From Gemmatimonadaceae bacterium (lineage in GTDB: Bacteria; Gemmatimonadota; Gemmatimonadetes; Gemmatimonadales; Gemmatimonadaceae), in the NCBI GenBank assembly GCA_013816695.1, contig JACDDZ010000001.1, positions 1 through 49,828 on the forward strand: DNA of 49,828 nt, given 5' to 3'. Below the pieces are notes generated by a model, which was not told the DNA's origin, did no database searches, and saw only the letters and a list, made by a program, of their open reading frames with translations. A program made the position numbers and the translations under genes. Of the stretch, positions 16,266 to 25,728 are shown in pieces; position 1 is the first letter of the stretch, and the number at the start of each line of letters is the position of its first letter.

Positions 16266-17405
16266 GTGAAATTCAACGGTGACCGGATGCGGGTGCTACG
16301 ACGGTTTCATGATCTGTCTCAGCGAGAACTTGGCGAAACAATTGGTTCGCCCGCATCGACCATCACAGCATATGAGCGCGGACGATCAACGCCCAAGGGG
16401 CTGGCGCTCGACGCGCTCTGCGCTGCGCTGAACGTTCAGTCCGAGTTCTTTTTTGACTGGACTCCTTTTAAGGAATACCAGGAACCCGATGCAAACTTCC
16501 GCTCCCTTGCCCGAACACCGGCGCACTTGCGGGATAAGATCGTCGCTCACGCCTCGCTGTTCGGACTTGTTATCGAATATCTGACAAAGGACGTAATCAC
16601 GTTGCCGGAGTTCAGACTCCCTTCGATCACGGTCAAGAATTATGACGACATAGAACAGGCTGCAGAACGTTGTCGTATCGAACTTGGCGTTGGAGCTATC
16701 GGACCGATTGGTGACGTGATACACGTGGCCGAACATGCGGGTGTCGTGGTTACTGTGCTCGACAAGAAAGTTAGTAAGGAGGTTGACGCATTCTCGCTTT
16801 ACGGCACAAATAGTCTGATTGTTCTTAACCCCGCGAAGGAAAGCGCCACGCGAATGCGTTTCGACGTGGCTCACGAGATCGCACACGGGTCGTTGCATAG
16901 AAACAGCATTCCGATGGACCTTGGCGAAAAAGAAGACCAAGCGCATTACTTTGCTAGCGCGTTCTTGATGCCGAAGCGTTCGTTTGCGCGAGAGTTTTGG
17001 AACCTCGGAACTCATCGTGATTGGCCCCAACTATTCGAACTAAAGGAGCGGTGGGGCGTCAGCGTCGTTGCAATCATAGTGCGGGCGTACCAACTCGGTT
17101 TAATCGACGCAGCTGAGTACCGCCGCCGCTGCAAGATGATGTCGAAACGTGGTTGGTTTCGAAGCCCTGAACCAATGGAGCCTGCATGCGAGGTCCCGCA
17201 ACTATTCGGTATCGCTTTGCGGCGCTTCTCAGAGGAAACAGGAAAGGGCGCAAGGGAAATCGCGTCGGAGCTCAACTGGACGCCAACGATGTTCACCGAT
17301 GTCACGGGAATCTCTACCGATGCGACCCCCATCACCACCGAGTTCGAAGCGACACCTGTTACGTCCTTTGAGGAGTTTCGACAACGGAAGCTAAGCGCAG
17401 GATAG
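16266..17405 (+). CDS. XRE-family regulator fused to ImmA/IrrE metalloprotease
   Basis: A 379-residue protein with two recognisable parts. Residues about 5-65 are an XRE helix-turn-helix (MRVLRRFHDLSQRELGETIG, SPASTITAYERGRSTP). Residues about 140-290 are an ImmA/IrrE peptidase domain with the zinc motif HEIAH in FDVAHEIAHGSLHR and the later YFASAFLMPKRSF. Such proteins cleave a repressor or toxin-antitoxin partner and often control mobile elements. The GTG at 16266 has AAAGGAG upstream, three bases after the previous stop. The C-terminal 90 residues are extra and unknown. It probably regulates this operon through the TTCGAA sites upstream (inference). Confidence 0.9.
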   Translation: MKFNGDRMRVLRRFHDLSQRELGETIGSPASTITAYERGRSTPKGLALDALCAALNVQSEFFFDWTPFKEYQEPDANFRSLARTPAHLRDKIVAHASLFGLVIEYLTKDVITLPEFRLPSITVKNYDDIEQAAERCRIELGVGAIGPIGDVIHVAEHAGVVVTVLDKKVSKEVDAFSLYGTNSLIVLNPAKESATRMRFDVAHEIAHGSLHRNSIPMDLGEKEDQAHYFASAFLMPKRSFAREFWNLGTHRDWPQLFELKERWGVSVVAIIVRAYQLGLIDAAEYRRRCKMMSKRGWFRSPEPMEPACEVPQLFGIALRRFSEETGKGAREIASELNWTPTMFTDVTGISTDATPITTEFEATPVTSFEEFRQRKLSAG

Positions 17406-17502
17406 AAAAAACCGATTTTCCGGAGCGTTCCGCGGTAAAACTTCGCGCAGCTACTGTTTTCACTTTCGCTCTGGCTGCTGCTCGAAATACAACGAGGCAT
17501 GA

Positions 17503-18993
17503 TTGTCGGTTAGGCAACCACTCCTCTCAAATGAATCGTTTGACGAAATGAGTAACCTTCACGTTGAGTTCAACAAATTCTTGTCGGTTTTGAATGAGAC
17601 GCCGCAACTTTGGCACTGGGCGTCAGTCCGACTTGTCGCAGTTGATACTGGTTCCAGTCTCGAAAACTTGTTTTGTGTGATCGCCTTGCTTCCCGGCAAG
17701 CCTTCCTCGCCCAGAAGGAGGCCTCCTGCGACAGCACATCTGCGGTGTTTTGAGAAATCGGTCGCCATCGAGAACCTCGAACTAGTTTTTGCCGCTCTGA
17801 AGTCAGGAGTTCTAAAACTAGGCAGCAACAGCGTCAACTTTTTTCAAGGAACTACGGACAATAGAGCTCCGTATCAGTCGGTCAGTGTGAACACCGCCGT
17901 GACAATTGAATTTGGCAGCGATAAGGCTGAGCGCCGGGTCGGGCATCTCCTGTCAGCGTATGGCGACGGCCGTGGGCAGCTGTTCAATGAGATCGGAATG
18001 GGTGAATCGGAACTGGGCAATGAACTGCGCCGGCTTGATCGTCCTTGGGACGGGCTTGACGGACTAGCTGAACACTTTTTAGGGAGAACGTCGCGGGGAA
18101 ATCACCAGTGTTTTGTTGAAGTTGTTGCACCGTTGGATGCGCGCTTTAGCAAAGATCTATGCCGGATGCGTTCCAACGAAATAGTGTGTGGTTTGGAATG
18201 CAGCACCGGCGCAGTTAGACAACTCCGCCTAACGTGTGTCGGTCATACGTTGAAAGGTCGGCTACTTCAGCGCTCGATTGCCATTCCGAAAAGGTCTTGG
18301 AAGAAAAGAAAAACCGGCCTGTTGGAGAGCACATTTAAAGTGGCAATCCCAGCGGCGAAAAGCGTTTCATTGTTTTTAGCAGTTTCAGAGTTCAGCGTAG
18401 ACCGAATTGATCTCGCGGCGAACGTGTCATCAGGGGTAAATTCGCGCGTCGTGGGATATCAGGAGTTCGACCCGGAATTGGCGCTGCTAACGGCGCAGCT
18501 CCGCCCTCCACAAGGAAAAGGCGAAAATCTATTCGAGAAGGCAGTAGCACGCCTATTCCATTTATGTGGATTTGCGACTGACAGTTTTGCATTTGAGGAC
18601 GAGTTCAAGAACGCGCCTGACTTGATTGTTTATTCGTCAGAGGCGAACACAGTATTTGTAACGGAGTGCACCACCGGCCCGCTCGCGTCACACAGCGGAA
18701 AATTGAACAAGCTCATAGCCAGGACAAATCGCTTCCGGAAATCATTTCCTTGCCCAGCACCTGCGGTTCACCCAGTCATCGTATCCTCACTCGCCCGACA
18801 GGATCTTTCCGCATCAGAACTCCGCGATGCCGGTCTTGATGAAATCATCGTGTTGACGCAAGACGATTTTCAGCCGCTTATTGACCTTGCTCGAAACTGC
18901 ACAGACGCGAATACGATTGCCTCCTATTTCCGATCCAAAATCCCCCTCGCCGACAACTCGGTCGGAACGAGGTATCGCCACAGGCTGTTTTAG
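17503..18993 (+). CDS. Unknown protein with C-terminal PD-(D/E)XK-nuclease-like domain
   Basis: A 496-residue protein. The N-terminal 330 residues are unrecognised. The C-terminal part begins GKGENLFEKAVARLFHLCGF, followed by NAPDLIVYSS and VFVTECTTG, then GKLNKLIARTNRFRK. This is the order of a PD-(D/E)XK nuclease (helix with E, D, E-x-x), but the usual lysine is replaced by Thr and a lysine may be supplied later by GKLNKL, a variation seen in some restriction-like families. It may be a nuclease or an inactive DNA-binding relative. Start is TTG at 17503 with CGAGG upstream; an ATG at 17548 is an alternative. It is third in the operon between the XRE-ImmA and KAP genes. Confidence 0.72.
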   Translation: MSVRQPLLSNESFDEMSNLHVEFNKFLSVLNETPQLWHWASVRLVAVDTGSSLENLFCVIALLPGKPSSPRRRPPATAHLRCFEKSVAIENLELVFAALKSGVLKLGSNSVNFFQGTTDNRAPYQSVSVNTAVTIEFGSDKAERRVGHLLSAYGDGRGQLFNEIGMGESELGNELRRLDRPWDGLDGLAEHFLGRTSRGNHQCFVEVVAPLDARFSKDLCRMRSNEIVCGLECSTGAVRQLRLTCVGHTLKGRLLQRSIAIPKRSWKKRKTGLLESTFKVAIPAAKSVSLFLAVSEFSVDRIDLAANVSSGVNSRVVGYQEFDPELALLTAQLRPPQGKGENLFEKAVARLFHLCGFATDSFAFEDEFKNAPDLIVYSSEANTVFVTECTTGPLASHSGKLNKLIARTNRFRKSFPCPAPAVHPVIVSSLARQDLSASELRDAGLDEIIVLTQDDFQPLIDLARNCTDANTIASYFRSKIPLADNSVGTRYRHRLF

Positions 18994-19208
18994 TGTGCGG
19001 GGTTGACTGGTTGTATGGGGTGATTCATTCAACAGTCAGCGCGAATCGACGGGAAACATCAAAGGATTCGGACATTGGTGACCACATCTCGGTAATGTAT
19101 TCTCGACTCGGTAGTTAAGCCGACCTGGGAACGACGCGTTTTCGAGAACTGTAGCACTTGCTGTTGAGGCATCAGATTGCCAACCCCGGGTAAAGAGGAA
19201 GAAGTCAC

Positions 19209-21434
19209 GTGTCAGAATCGAAACAACCTTACGTACATGATCAACCTTGGACACCGGGTGACATCGAACGGCTCGGTCGGCGGGGTTTTGCACAAAGGAT
19301 AGCCGCGACGTTGGGTGCTCGGGTCGATCGGTCAGGACTTGTGGTCGCGCTTTACGGACCGTGGGGAGAAGGAAAAACGTCGGTGCTGCACATGGTTCGT
19401 GAAGACTTGCGCCAATTTAGTGATGTGGTGGTCGTAGACTTTAATCCATGGTTGTTCAAGGATGCGGATCATCTTGTAATTATGTTTTTTGAAACTCTCG
19501 CTCAAGTGTTAGGGAAAAGCATTCAGCTTCGCACCGGCGGCGAGAGCATTGGGAGCCTATTACGCCGATATGGGCGGTTACTGAAGGGCGTGCCCGTGGT
19601 TGGGAGCGCCGCAGGTGAGGTCGCACAAGCTGCCGGCGAGGAATTAGGTGAGGCGACACTCGATCAGCTACGAGGTCGTGTCCAAGAGGGGATCAGTTCA
19701 TCCGGCAAGCGAATCGTTGTGTTCATTGACGACATCGACCGGTTAGAAGGCAGTGAAGTCCGCGCCGTTATGCGACTCGTAAAACTGACGGCGGGATTCG
19801 ACAATACGACTTACGTCCTCGCATTTGATCCACGCGTTGTTTCAGCTGCATTGGTTTCCGCCGTCGACGGTTCAGAATCAATCGACGGCCAGCGATATTT
19901 GGAAAAAATCGTTCAGGTACCTCTCGCACTTCCGGCTGCAGACCCATCGATTCTTCTCAGCCTCATGTTAGAGCACCTAAATGCTTCGATCCTCGAGATC
20001 GATGCAGAATTCCCGGATGCAGATCAACAGGCCTTTCTTCGTTATTTGAGGCCGCTTTACGAAGCCCGACCGAGAACGGTCAGGGAGGGCAAGAGGTACG
20101 CGAATGCAGCCGGTTTTGCACTTTCCCTTTTGGCAGGAGAGGCGAACACGGGAGATCTTCTTCTGCTCGAGGCACTACGGACATGGTATCCAGACGTGCA
20201 TTCAAGCATTTACCGCTTCAGGGAACTTTTCGTCGGCGATGAACTTGGTCGCCCACCACTTGACCGAGGGACCGGTAACCGTTCGACAGCGCTCGAGGCC
20301 GCTAAGCTTCAATGGGCGGTGGTGACGAGAACTTTGGATGACTTAGAAACGAAGGCAGTCACGCAATTACTCGAACACTTATTCCCTTTTGTTCAAGCAC
20401 TAACCCGAAATACGACTCATGGATCGGAGTGGATATCCGAATGGGATAAGACTCAGCGCGCAGCGTCAAAAAACTATTTCGATCGCTATTTCCAATATTC
20501 GATTCCTCGCTCGGATGTAGCAGATCGTACTTTACGCTCCATAGAAGCACTTCTGTCTGCAGAAGATATCAATGGTGTCAAAGCCGAGGTTCGGCGACAT
20601 GCCGAAACGGGAGCATCGCAAAGGCTGCTTGAAAAACTCAGTTTGAATGTTGCGGCGCTTCCGGGTAATTCCGCAGCATCGCTGGCAAGAGCGCTAGCAG
20701 AATCGGGGGACCTATTTAGCGATGAAGGTGGCTTCCTAGGGGGCTGGCTCTCAACAGGAGCAACTGCAGCGCGGGTTGTTAGAGCGTGTGTCGCGCGTTT
20801 GGGAACCGAAGCGCGCGCTGCGCTGCTACGTGAGTTGGTGGAAAGCCGCGCGCCGCTGAGATTCGCGATTTCGATTTATGAATGGGCGCGCTCAACTGAA
20901 ACACAACGGTCCAAGGAAACCTGTCTGCTCACCGATCTGGAAGAGGAAACTCTTAGGTCAATCCTCGGCTCCCGACTCCAGTCTGAGCACGAGCGTGAAG
21001 CACTATTTTGTCGGCAGCCACTTGCCGATCGTCGCAAGTCTCTCGATTGGTGGGGGAGGTCAACATCCACTCAGAACGTACGGACTTCCCTTTCTTCTGC
21101 TGTTTCGGAGGATGCGAATAATGCCGTTTCTATAATCTTGCCTTTTCAATCGCACGGGTGGATAATGGAAACTGGCCTTCCAACGCCGGATCAGTTTTCA
21201 CATCACGACTACGACGCTGTCGCGAGGATCGCTGATCCGATTGAGATATTGGCAGCGGTGAAGAGGTTGTACGGGGACGCCATCGAGTCTTTTGACCTCG
21301 ACAGTCCTCGGACTTTCGCAAGCGAAGGGGAGCGCGTCGCTCATCATTTCGCATATCAACATGGCCGCGCCTTGCAGCGAGCCGCGCACGCGGAATCGCA
21401 GGGGCCGGATGATGGCGAACTGGAGAATGAATAA
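19209..21434 (+). CDS. KAP-family P-loop ATPase
   Basis: A 741-residue protein. Walker A is GPWGEGKTS (about residue 50), followed by VVVVDFNPWLFKDADHLVI, the KAP-family FNPW motif, and Walker B IVVFIDDIDRLEGSEV (about 175). KAP (Kidins220/ARMS and PifA) NTPases include bacterial phage-exclusion proteins such as PifA, so a defence role is plausible. Many KAP proteins carry membrane helices inserted in the P-loop domain; here only a weak hydrophobic stretch (LLKGVPVVGSAAGEVAQAAG) is seen, so it may be soluble. The C-terminal 450 residues are unassigned helical sequence. GTG at 19209 has GAGGAAG upstream. It ends 40 bp before an integrase fragment. Confidence 0.88.
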   Translation: MSESKQPYVHDQPWTPGDIERLGRRGFAQRIAATLGARVDRSGLVVALYGPWGEGKTSVLHMVREDLRQFSDVVVVDFNPWLFKDADHLVIMFFETLAQVLGKSIQLRTGGESIGSLLRRYGRLLKGVPVVGSAAGEVAQAAGEELGEATLDQLRGRVQEGISSSGKRIVVFIDDIDRLEGSEVRAVMRLVKLTAGFDNTTYVLAFDPRVVSAALVSAVDGSESIDGQRYLEKIVQVPLALPAADPSILLSLMLEHLNASILEIDAEFPDADQQAFLRYLRPLYEARPRTVREGKRYANAAGFALSLLAGEANTGDLLLLEALRTWYPDVHSSIYRFRELFVGDELGRPPLDRGTGNRSTALEAAKLQWAVVTRTLDDLETKAVTQLLEHLFPFVQALTRNTTHGSEWISEWDKTQRAASKNYFDRYFQYSIPRSDVADRTLRSIEALLSAEDINGVKAEVRRHAETGASQRLLEKLSLNVAALPGNSAASLARALAESGDLFSDEGGFLGGWLSTGATAARVVRACVARLGTEARAALLRELVESRAPLRFAISIYEWARSTETQRSKETCLLTDLEEETLRSILGSRLQSEHEREALFCRQPLADRRKSLDWWGRSTSTQNVRTSLSSAVSEDANNAVSIILPFQSHGWIMETGLPTPDQFSHHDYDAVARIADPIEILAAVKRLYGDAIESFDLDSPRTFASEGERVAHHFAYQHGRALQRAAHAESQGPDDGELENE

Positions 21435-21473
21435 AGCACGAGGACTTGAGGCTCACCTGAGGCCTCTTTCCAT

Positions 21474-22352
21474 GTGGGCTTTAGCCGCTGGGCGTCACCG
21501 GTGGCCTTGCAACGCCGGAAGGCAACGGTTTGGAATGCCAGTGAGGCTCGGCTCTACTTAAAGCATGCGGAACGCGATAGATGGGCAGCCCTCTGGCATT
21601 TGTTGCTCGCCGGGGGTCTTAGACCAAGCGAAGCATTGGCACTCCGCTGGAGTGATTATGATCAGGTTGGCGGCACGGTAAGGATTGAGCGTTCGTTAGC
21701 CCGGTGGCCAGGTGAGTGGGCCTTCGGTGAAACTAAGAGCCGCGCTGGCAATCGCCGTGTGCCGCTGCCGAGAAGCGTAGTGAACTTGATAGAACGCCAC
21801 CGAATTAAGCAGCTTGCGGAGAAACTCCGTGCGGGCCCTGCGTACACCGCTCATGATTTAATCTTCGCATCGGTGAGGGGCGAGCCCCTTGAACACCGTG
21901 TTCTCGCGCGACGTCACTTCAAACAAATTGTCGCGGCGGCTGGCGTGCGGATGATCAGGCCGTATGACCTGCGTCACACGAGCGCTACCTTGTCGATCGA
22001 CATGGGAACCCACCCTAGAGTGTTAGCGGATCGGCTCGGTCACTCCGACATCAAGATGACATTAGGTACCTATCAGACCTCACTCGCGCACCATCACACG
22101 GCAGTAGCTGATGACCTTGAAGCAATGTTGTATGCGCCTATTCCGGAGGGAATAGCGTTGCCCCATAAGCCGAAGGTTCCACAAGGCCGGCATAAACTCC
22201 CTACAATGATCATCGACCCACCAGTCGGCCCATACAGCGAAAAAGCGGAAATTCAAAAGTGGATTCACGAACTACGCGGGATCCAGGACCACTGGCAGGT
22301 TCGAGAAGCGATTGCGGAGGCCGAATCTTGGCTTTCTCCTTCGAACCGTTAG
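21474..22352 (+). pseudogene. Tyrosine integrase lacking its N-terminal domain
   Basis: A 292-residue reading frame whose readable homology starts at ATVWNASEARLYLKHA, the usual beginning of the catalytic domain. Catalytic residues are visible: Arg in GGLRPSEALALRW, Lys in ETKSRAGNRRVPLP, Arg-His in RPYDLRHTSAT (with Tyr where His usually precedes), His in RLGHSDIKM and Tyr in LGTYQTS. The arm-binding and SAM-like core-binding domains, normally about 150-200 residues, are missing, and the KAP gene ends only 40 bp upstream. I therefore treat it as a truncated copy, although the catalytic domain itself is intact. The last 80 residues are an unusual extension. It lies 7 kb from the nearest att repeat. 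Confidence 0.75.
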
Positions 22353-22798
22353 GCTAGCTTCGCGGGTCAATCACGCTGTTCAAAAGGGCAATAGTCCGGA
22401 TACGAGCAACGGACATTCCCTGGCAATGTGTCGAGAATACGGGCACGCAAAAGGCCTTACGTTCGCTGCCTGCGCTTCATAAGCAGCGGCGGAACTCACC
22501 ATTCCTCTCTCTGCTCGTTCGCGTGCTGACCTGGTGGCGTCTTCAAATGCCCAGTGAAGGGCTTCATCATTGGGTGGAAGTCAATCATGCTCCCTATATG
22601 GGGGGAGGCGTCAGTTAACCGTCAGGCCATGCCGATGCGGAGAGTGGCCGGTTTGCCGACTGAATGAAGAACGAAATAGGGCGCTGCCCTATGGGCACTC
22701 TGGCAAAATCGTCACTAACACCCTGCTTCTCAGGGACCGACTCGTTGGCGTCTGATTGTTGGGCCTATATCAAGAGATTCCGTGTTTGGTTAATAACC
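22353..22798. other. Intergenic region inside segment C
   Basis: About 450 bp between the integrase fragment and the glycosyltransferase. No gene is convincing. At 22704 it carries AAAATCGTCACT, the core of the dispersed motif in the opposite orientation and without its flanks. It is the likely seam between the defence part and the peptide/cell-envelope part of segment C. Confidence 0.45.
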
Positions 22799-24562
22799 TT
22801 AATTACCGATGGCAGTCCAGTTCCGCAGGACTAGAAAGTCGATGACATCGCCGTCTATGGTTTGAATCTCAAACAACGGTGAGCTGAAGCTCCTTTCCAA
22901 GCTGTCATCTGAAAGGCGTGCTATTACCCGGTTCGACCTGAGGAGTAAACCGCGGTCAAGCATCCACGATATTGCCTCTTGGCAGCTTGTTTCAGAATTG
23001 TTGCAAGCCGTTTCTATTTGATATAGTGTGTTAATGGGTTTGGTCGTGAAAAGTCGAACAATTTCTAGGACATCAGTCTTGATGTTTCCTGGAATCAAAA
23101 CTTCTGCTGGAAAAAGTGGATCGCCCACGGCGAGATAGCCGTTCGCGCCCGGAGATAATGGCGCAGCTAGCATCAGAGGGCCATCGCTATTTGCATCTTC
23201 GGCTGGTGTCCCATGAGATCCCGCATAATAGGCTATAAGTCGCAAGTACAGTTCGAACGAGCGGGTGTCATACCTATACGTGCAGTGTGGACGCTCACTC
23301 GGCGAGCATTCGCCCCAAAACTCAGTAGCGAATTCACTCGGCAGGATGGGCAAAACGTTTGGCGTGGCCCCCTCGACGGCTGCCGCCAACGTTTCGGTTA
23401 GTTTTCTCGCGAATTCGGCCAAGGAATATTGTTCAAGTAACAACTTATTTCTATCCTTGTCGATAATAGTTCCGGCGGGTGGAACTAGGCGGTCATAAAT
23501 TGCGTTGAGTGCATCCCACCAATCTACTTTCACACCAAGAGGAGTCGGCGTCACAGGAACGCGATGGCCATTGCACTCGGTTCGAACCGTATCGTGCAAC
23601 CCGCCCCACCCAGTTGCGACTACGGGGGTCCCGCATGCAAGAGACTGTAGCTGTCCAAGTCCGAAATTCTCGTCATGATGCAAGGTCAGATTGAGCGTTA
23701 CGTCTGCAGAGCTGTATGCAATGCGCAATTGATCTGCGGACAACACGCCAAGATAGGCGACGCGTTCCTCGGGGATTCCTAGTTTCTCTATCGCGCGCGC
23801 AAGGGATCTAGAGTAGGAGACCGGAACTGTGCTAAGCTCGTTAAACGGCATGTCCAAGAATGGACCTGCGAGGAAGAAATATGGATCTGACAAGTGAGGT
23901 GCGAGCGACGCAAATACGCGGAGAGCCGTATGGAGGTTCTTCTCGACCGTTATTCGCCCCGCGTAAAAAATGAGCTGACTCGTCGAAGACAGCCCGTGTT
24001 CGTTACGGAAGTTGGAACAGGTTGCCGCGTCGGCAGGATAGAAAATCTCGGTATTAACTGAAAATGGTATTAGGACAATCCTCACTGTGGGGAAGAACGC
24101 GCGTGCAATCTGCTGATCCGCACTACAGCTGACAACCAATGTATCATTTGAGTTTAAAAACGGATGAAGCGTCTTAAAAGGAAGCGCACCGCGGCCGAAG
24201 GCGCCCAGCGCTATCACGATACAGGGGATAGTGCTTAGGGAAGCATGTCTCGCCTCGAGCAGGGGAAACAGTGTTTTGCCAAACCCCACTAGTGCGTCGC
24301 ATTCTTTCACCATATGCATCGCAGCGTCGCTCGCCAATTGCGGGTCGGTATGAGCGTTAACATCAAAATGTAGGAGTCTGTATGTATTCCCCAACGTCTT
24401 TCGGATATCGCGTGCGATCTGTTTGACGCTCTCGAAGACCCCCCCTCCCTCGTGTAGAGCTAAGCCGATGCTTCGGCGCATATGCAGAGGCCCCTTGTCA
24501 GGAGCCGCCCAAAGCGCTGAAGGCATCATCGCGAAAGCACTCGTTGCGGAATGAGCAGACAA
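22799..24562 (-). CDS. GT-B glycosyltransferase with extra C-terminal domain
   Basis: A 587-residue protein. Residues about 60-400 form a GT4-like GT-B glycosyltransferase: LIFYAGRITVEKNLHTALRV in the nucleotide-sugar domain and HHDENFGLGQLQSLACGTPV, where the E of the family's E-x7-E motif is recognisable. The C-terminal 120 residues contain TDVLEIVRLFTTKPINTLYQ followed by ETSCQEAISWMLDRGLLL, which has the rhythm of a small winged helix like PqqD/RRE domains that bind peptide precursors; this likeness is weak and not a family assignment. No signal peptide or membrane helix is seen, so it acts in the cytoplasm. The acceptor is unknown. It is transcribed towards the integrase fragment and away from the envelope genes' promoters. 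Confidence 0.8.
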   Translation of the reverse strand: MSAHSATSAFAMMPSALWAAPDKGPLHMRRSIGLALHEGGGVFESVKQIARDIRKTLGNTYRLLHFDVNAHTDPQLASDAAMHMVKECDALVGFGKTLFPLLEARHASLSTIPCIVIALGAFGRGALPFKTLHPFLNSNDTLVVSCSADQQIARAFFPTVRIVLIPFSVNTEIFYPADAATCSNFRNEHGLSSTSQLIFYAGRITVEKNLHTALRVFASLAPHLSDPYFFLAGPFLDMPFNELSTVPVSYSRSLARAIEKLGIPEERVAYLGVLSADQLRIAYSSADVTLNLTLHHDENFGLGQLQSLACGTPVVATGWGGLHDTVRTECNGHRVPVTPTPLGVKVDWWDALNAIYDRLVPPAGTIIDKDRNKLLLEQYSLAEFARKLTETLAAAVEGATPNVLPILPSEFATEFWGECSPSERPHCTYRYDTRSFELYLRLIAYYAGSHGTPAEDANSDGPLMLAAPLSPGANGYLAVGDPLFPAEVLIPGNIKTDVLEIVRLFTTKPINTLYQIETACNNSETSCQEAISWMLDRGLLLRSNRVIARLSDDSLERSFSSPLFEIQTIDGDVIDFLVLRNWTAIGN

Positions 24563-24729
24563 AAGTGTCTTCTACTGCTTCCGTTGTTATCCACGCGTCA
24601 TCTAGGGCTAGAATTTTCAAAGCTGGCCGCTGCCGGCGATCTCGGTTGCACGCTACAAATCGGTCAATCCATCTGGATCCTAATTGGCCTTGCGAAATCG
24701 ATAGAGTGAATCGACTTCATAGAGATAAG

Positions 24730-25728
24730 TCACAACACTACCTCATCGTTGCGAGGGGGCCGCCACCATTCTGGCCAAGCACTGATCCCTCGGATGCACG
24801 AAACTTCTTGGCGCAGGAAATGTTCATAGTGGCCGCGCTGAGCAACTCCGCAATGGTTTTGCAGCACGATCGAAGCGGAAAGCCGCGGGCTTGGCAGGTG
24901 AGAGGCGTCCCGCCGAAATTGTTGCTGTGATAAGAAAGTACTTATCTGAGCACCTGTTCGAATCCAGGCTTCCAAGTCGTCGATTAGCGCAAAAGTCTCC
25001 CGCTCTACGGTACGGGAAATTATTCCACTTCCGTACAAAAGAGACGTAAGTCGTCTTTGAGCACGAACTGCGCGCGCGCCGTTTCGGGCCGTTAACGGCG
25101 CGCGGGGGGCTGGCAACAAACTCGCGAGAAATACGGCCTCGAAGATACTTAGTGATTCTGATGAGTGACCGAAATGGTGTTGGCTTGCAGATTCGATTCC
25201 CCACACTCCTGAACCAAGCTCAATAATGTTCAGATACAGTTCGAGGATTCTGGTCTTCGGCAAGGCGTGCTCGATCTGCGCTGTGATAAGAGCTTCGAAC
25301 GCCTTCCTTTTCCACGTCCGTTCAGGACGAAGGAAAAGATTCCTTGAGAGCTGTTGAGTGATGGTGCTCACGCCGCGCACAAGTCCAGGCCGGCGTGACT
25401 TCCTTAACTGTCTTCGTATTTCAGCCCACCAGAACCCATTGTGCCGAAAGAACAAAGGATCTTCCGAGTGAATGATGGCGCTGATGGCGTATGGGCATAT
25501 AGAATCCAACGACCGCCAAGAGAGGGACGGTTCCTGATGCGCGGTGCCGTCAATATTTGAGCGGTACCGCATAAACGCCGTCTCTTTCGGATTGCGCTGC
25601 GCTAGGCTGCTTACGTCGTTAAGGGACTGTCCAAGCTCGCGAAAGGTGAGTGGCCGTACCGTTGAGCTCCGACCGCCATTGCTAGTTATCGGCTGGGCCG
25701 CCCAGTTGGAAGCCACGGCTCTACTCAC
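24730..25728 (-). CDS. GT51 peptidoglycan glycosyltransferase (monofunctional-type)
   Basis: A 332-residue protein with the GT51 motifs in order: HSEDPLFFRHNGFWW (catalytic Glu), GVSTITQQLSRNLFLRPERT, KRKAFEALITAQIEHALPKT with RILELYLNIIELG, and GVWGIESASQHHFG with EAVFLASLLPAP. It should polymerise lipid II glycan strands. Odd points are the lack of the usual N-terminal membrane anchor (the N-terminus is polar), Val for Gly in the STITQQ motif, and an unassigned 80-residue tail. The GTG start at 25728 overlaps the propeller gene stop by four bases (GTGA), so the two are translationally coupled. Together with the M15 peptidase nearby it gives the cluster a cell-wall theme. Confidence 0.86.
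   Translation of the reverse strand: MSRAVASNWAAQPITSNGGRSSTVRPLTFRELGQSLNDVSSLAQRNPKETAFMRYRSNIDGTAHQEPSLSWRSLDSICPYAISAIIHSEDPLFFRHNGFWWAEIRRQLRKSRRPGLVRGVSTITQQLSRNLFLRPERTWKRKAFEALITAQIEHALPKTRILELYLNIIELGSGVWGIESASQHHFGHSSESLSIFEAVFLASLLPAPRAPLTARNGARAVRAQRRLTSLLYGSGIISRTVERETFALIDDLEAWIRTGAQISTFLSQQQFRRDASHLPSPRLSASIVLQNHCGVAQRGHYEHFLRQEVSCIRGISAWPEWWRPPRNDEVVL

Noticed and set aside
21445..21470. Terminator after the KAP gene
   Set aside because: The GAGGC/GCCTC stem is only 5 bp with a 9-nt loop and three T residues, too weak to call.
22704..22715. AAAATCGTCACT as another full copy of the 21-bp motif
   Set aside because: Only the core matches; the A-rich and TATAT flanks are missing and there is no plus-strand gene nearby.
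22570..22755. 61-residue frame before the glycosyltransferase
   Set aside because: No ribosome-binding site, no family likeness, and unusual composition; treated as intergenic.
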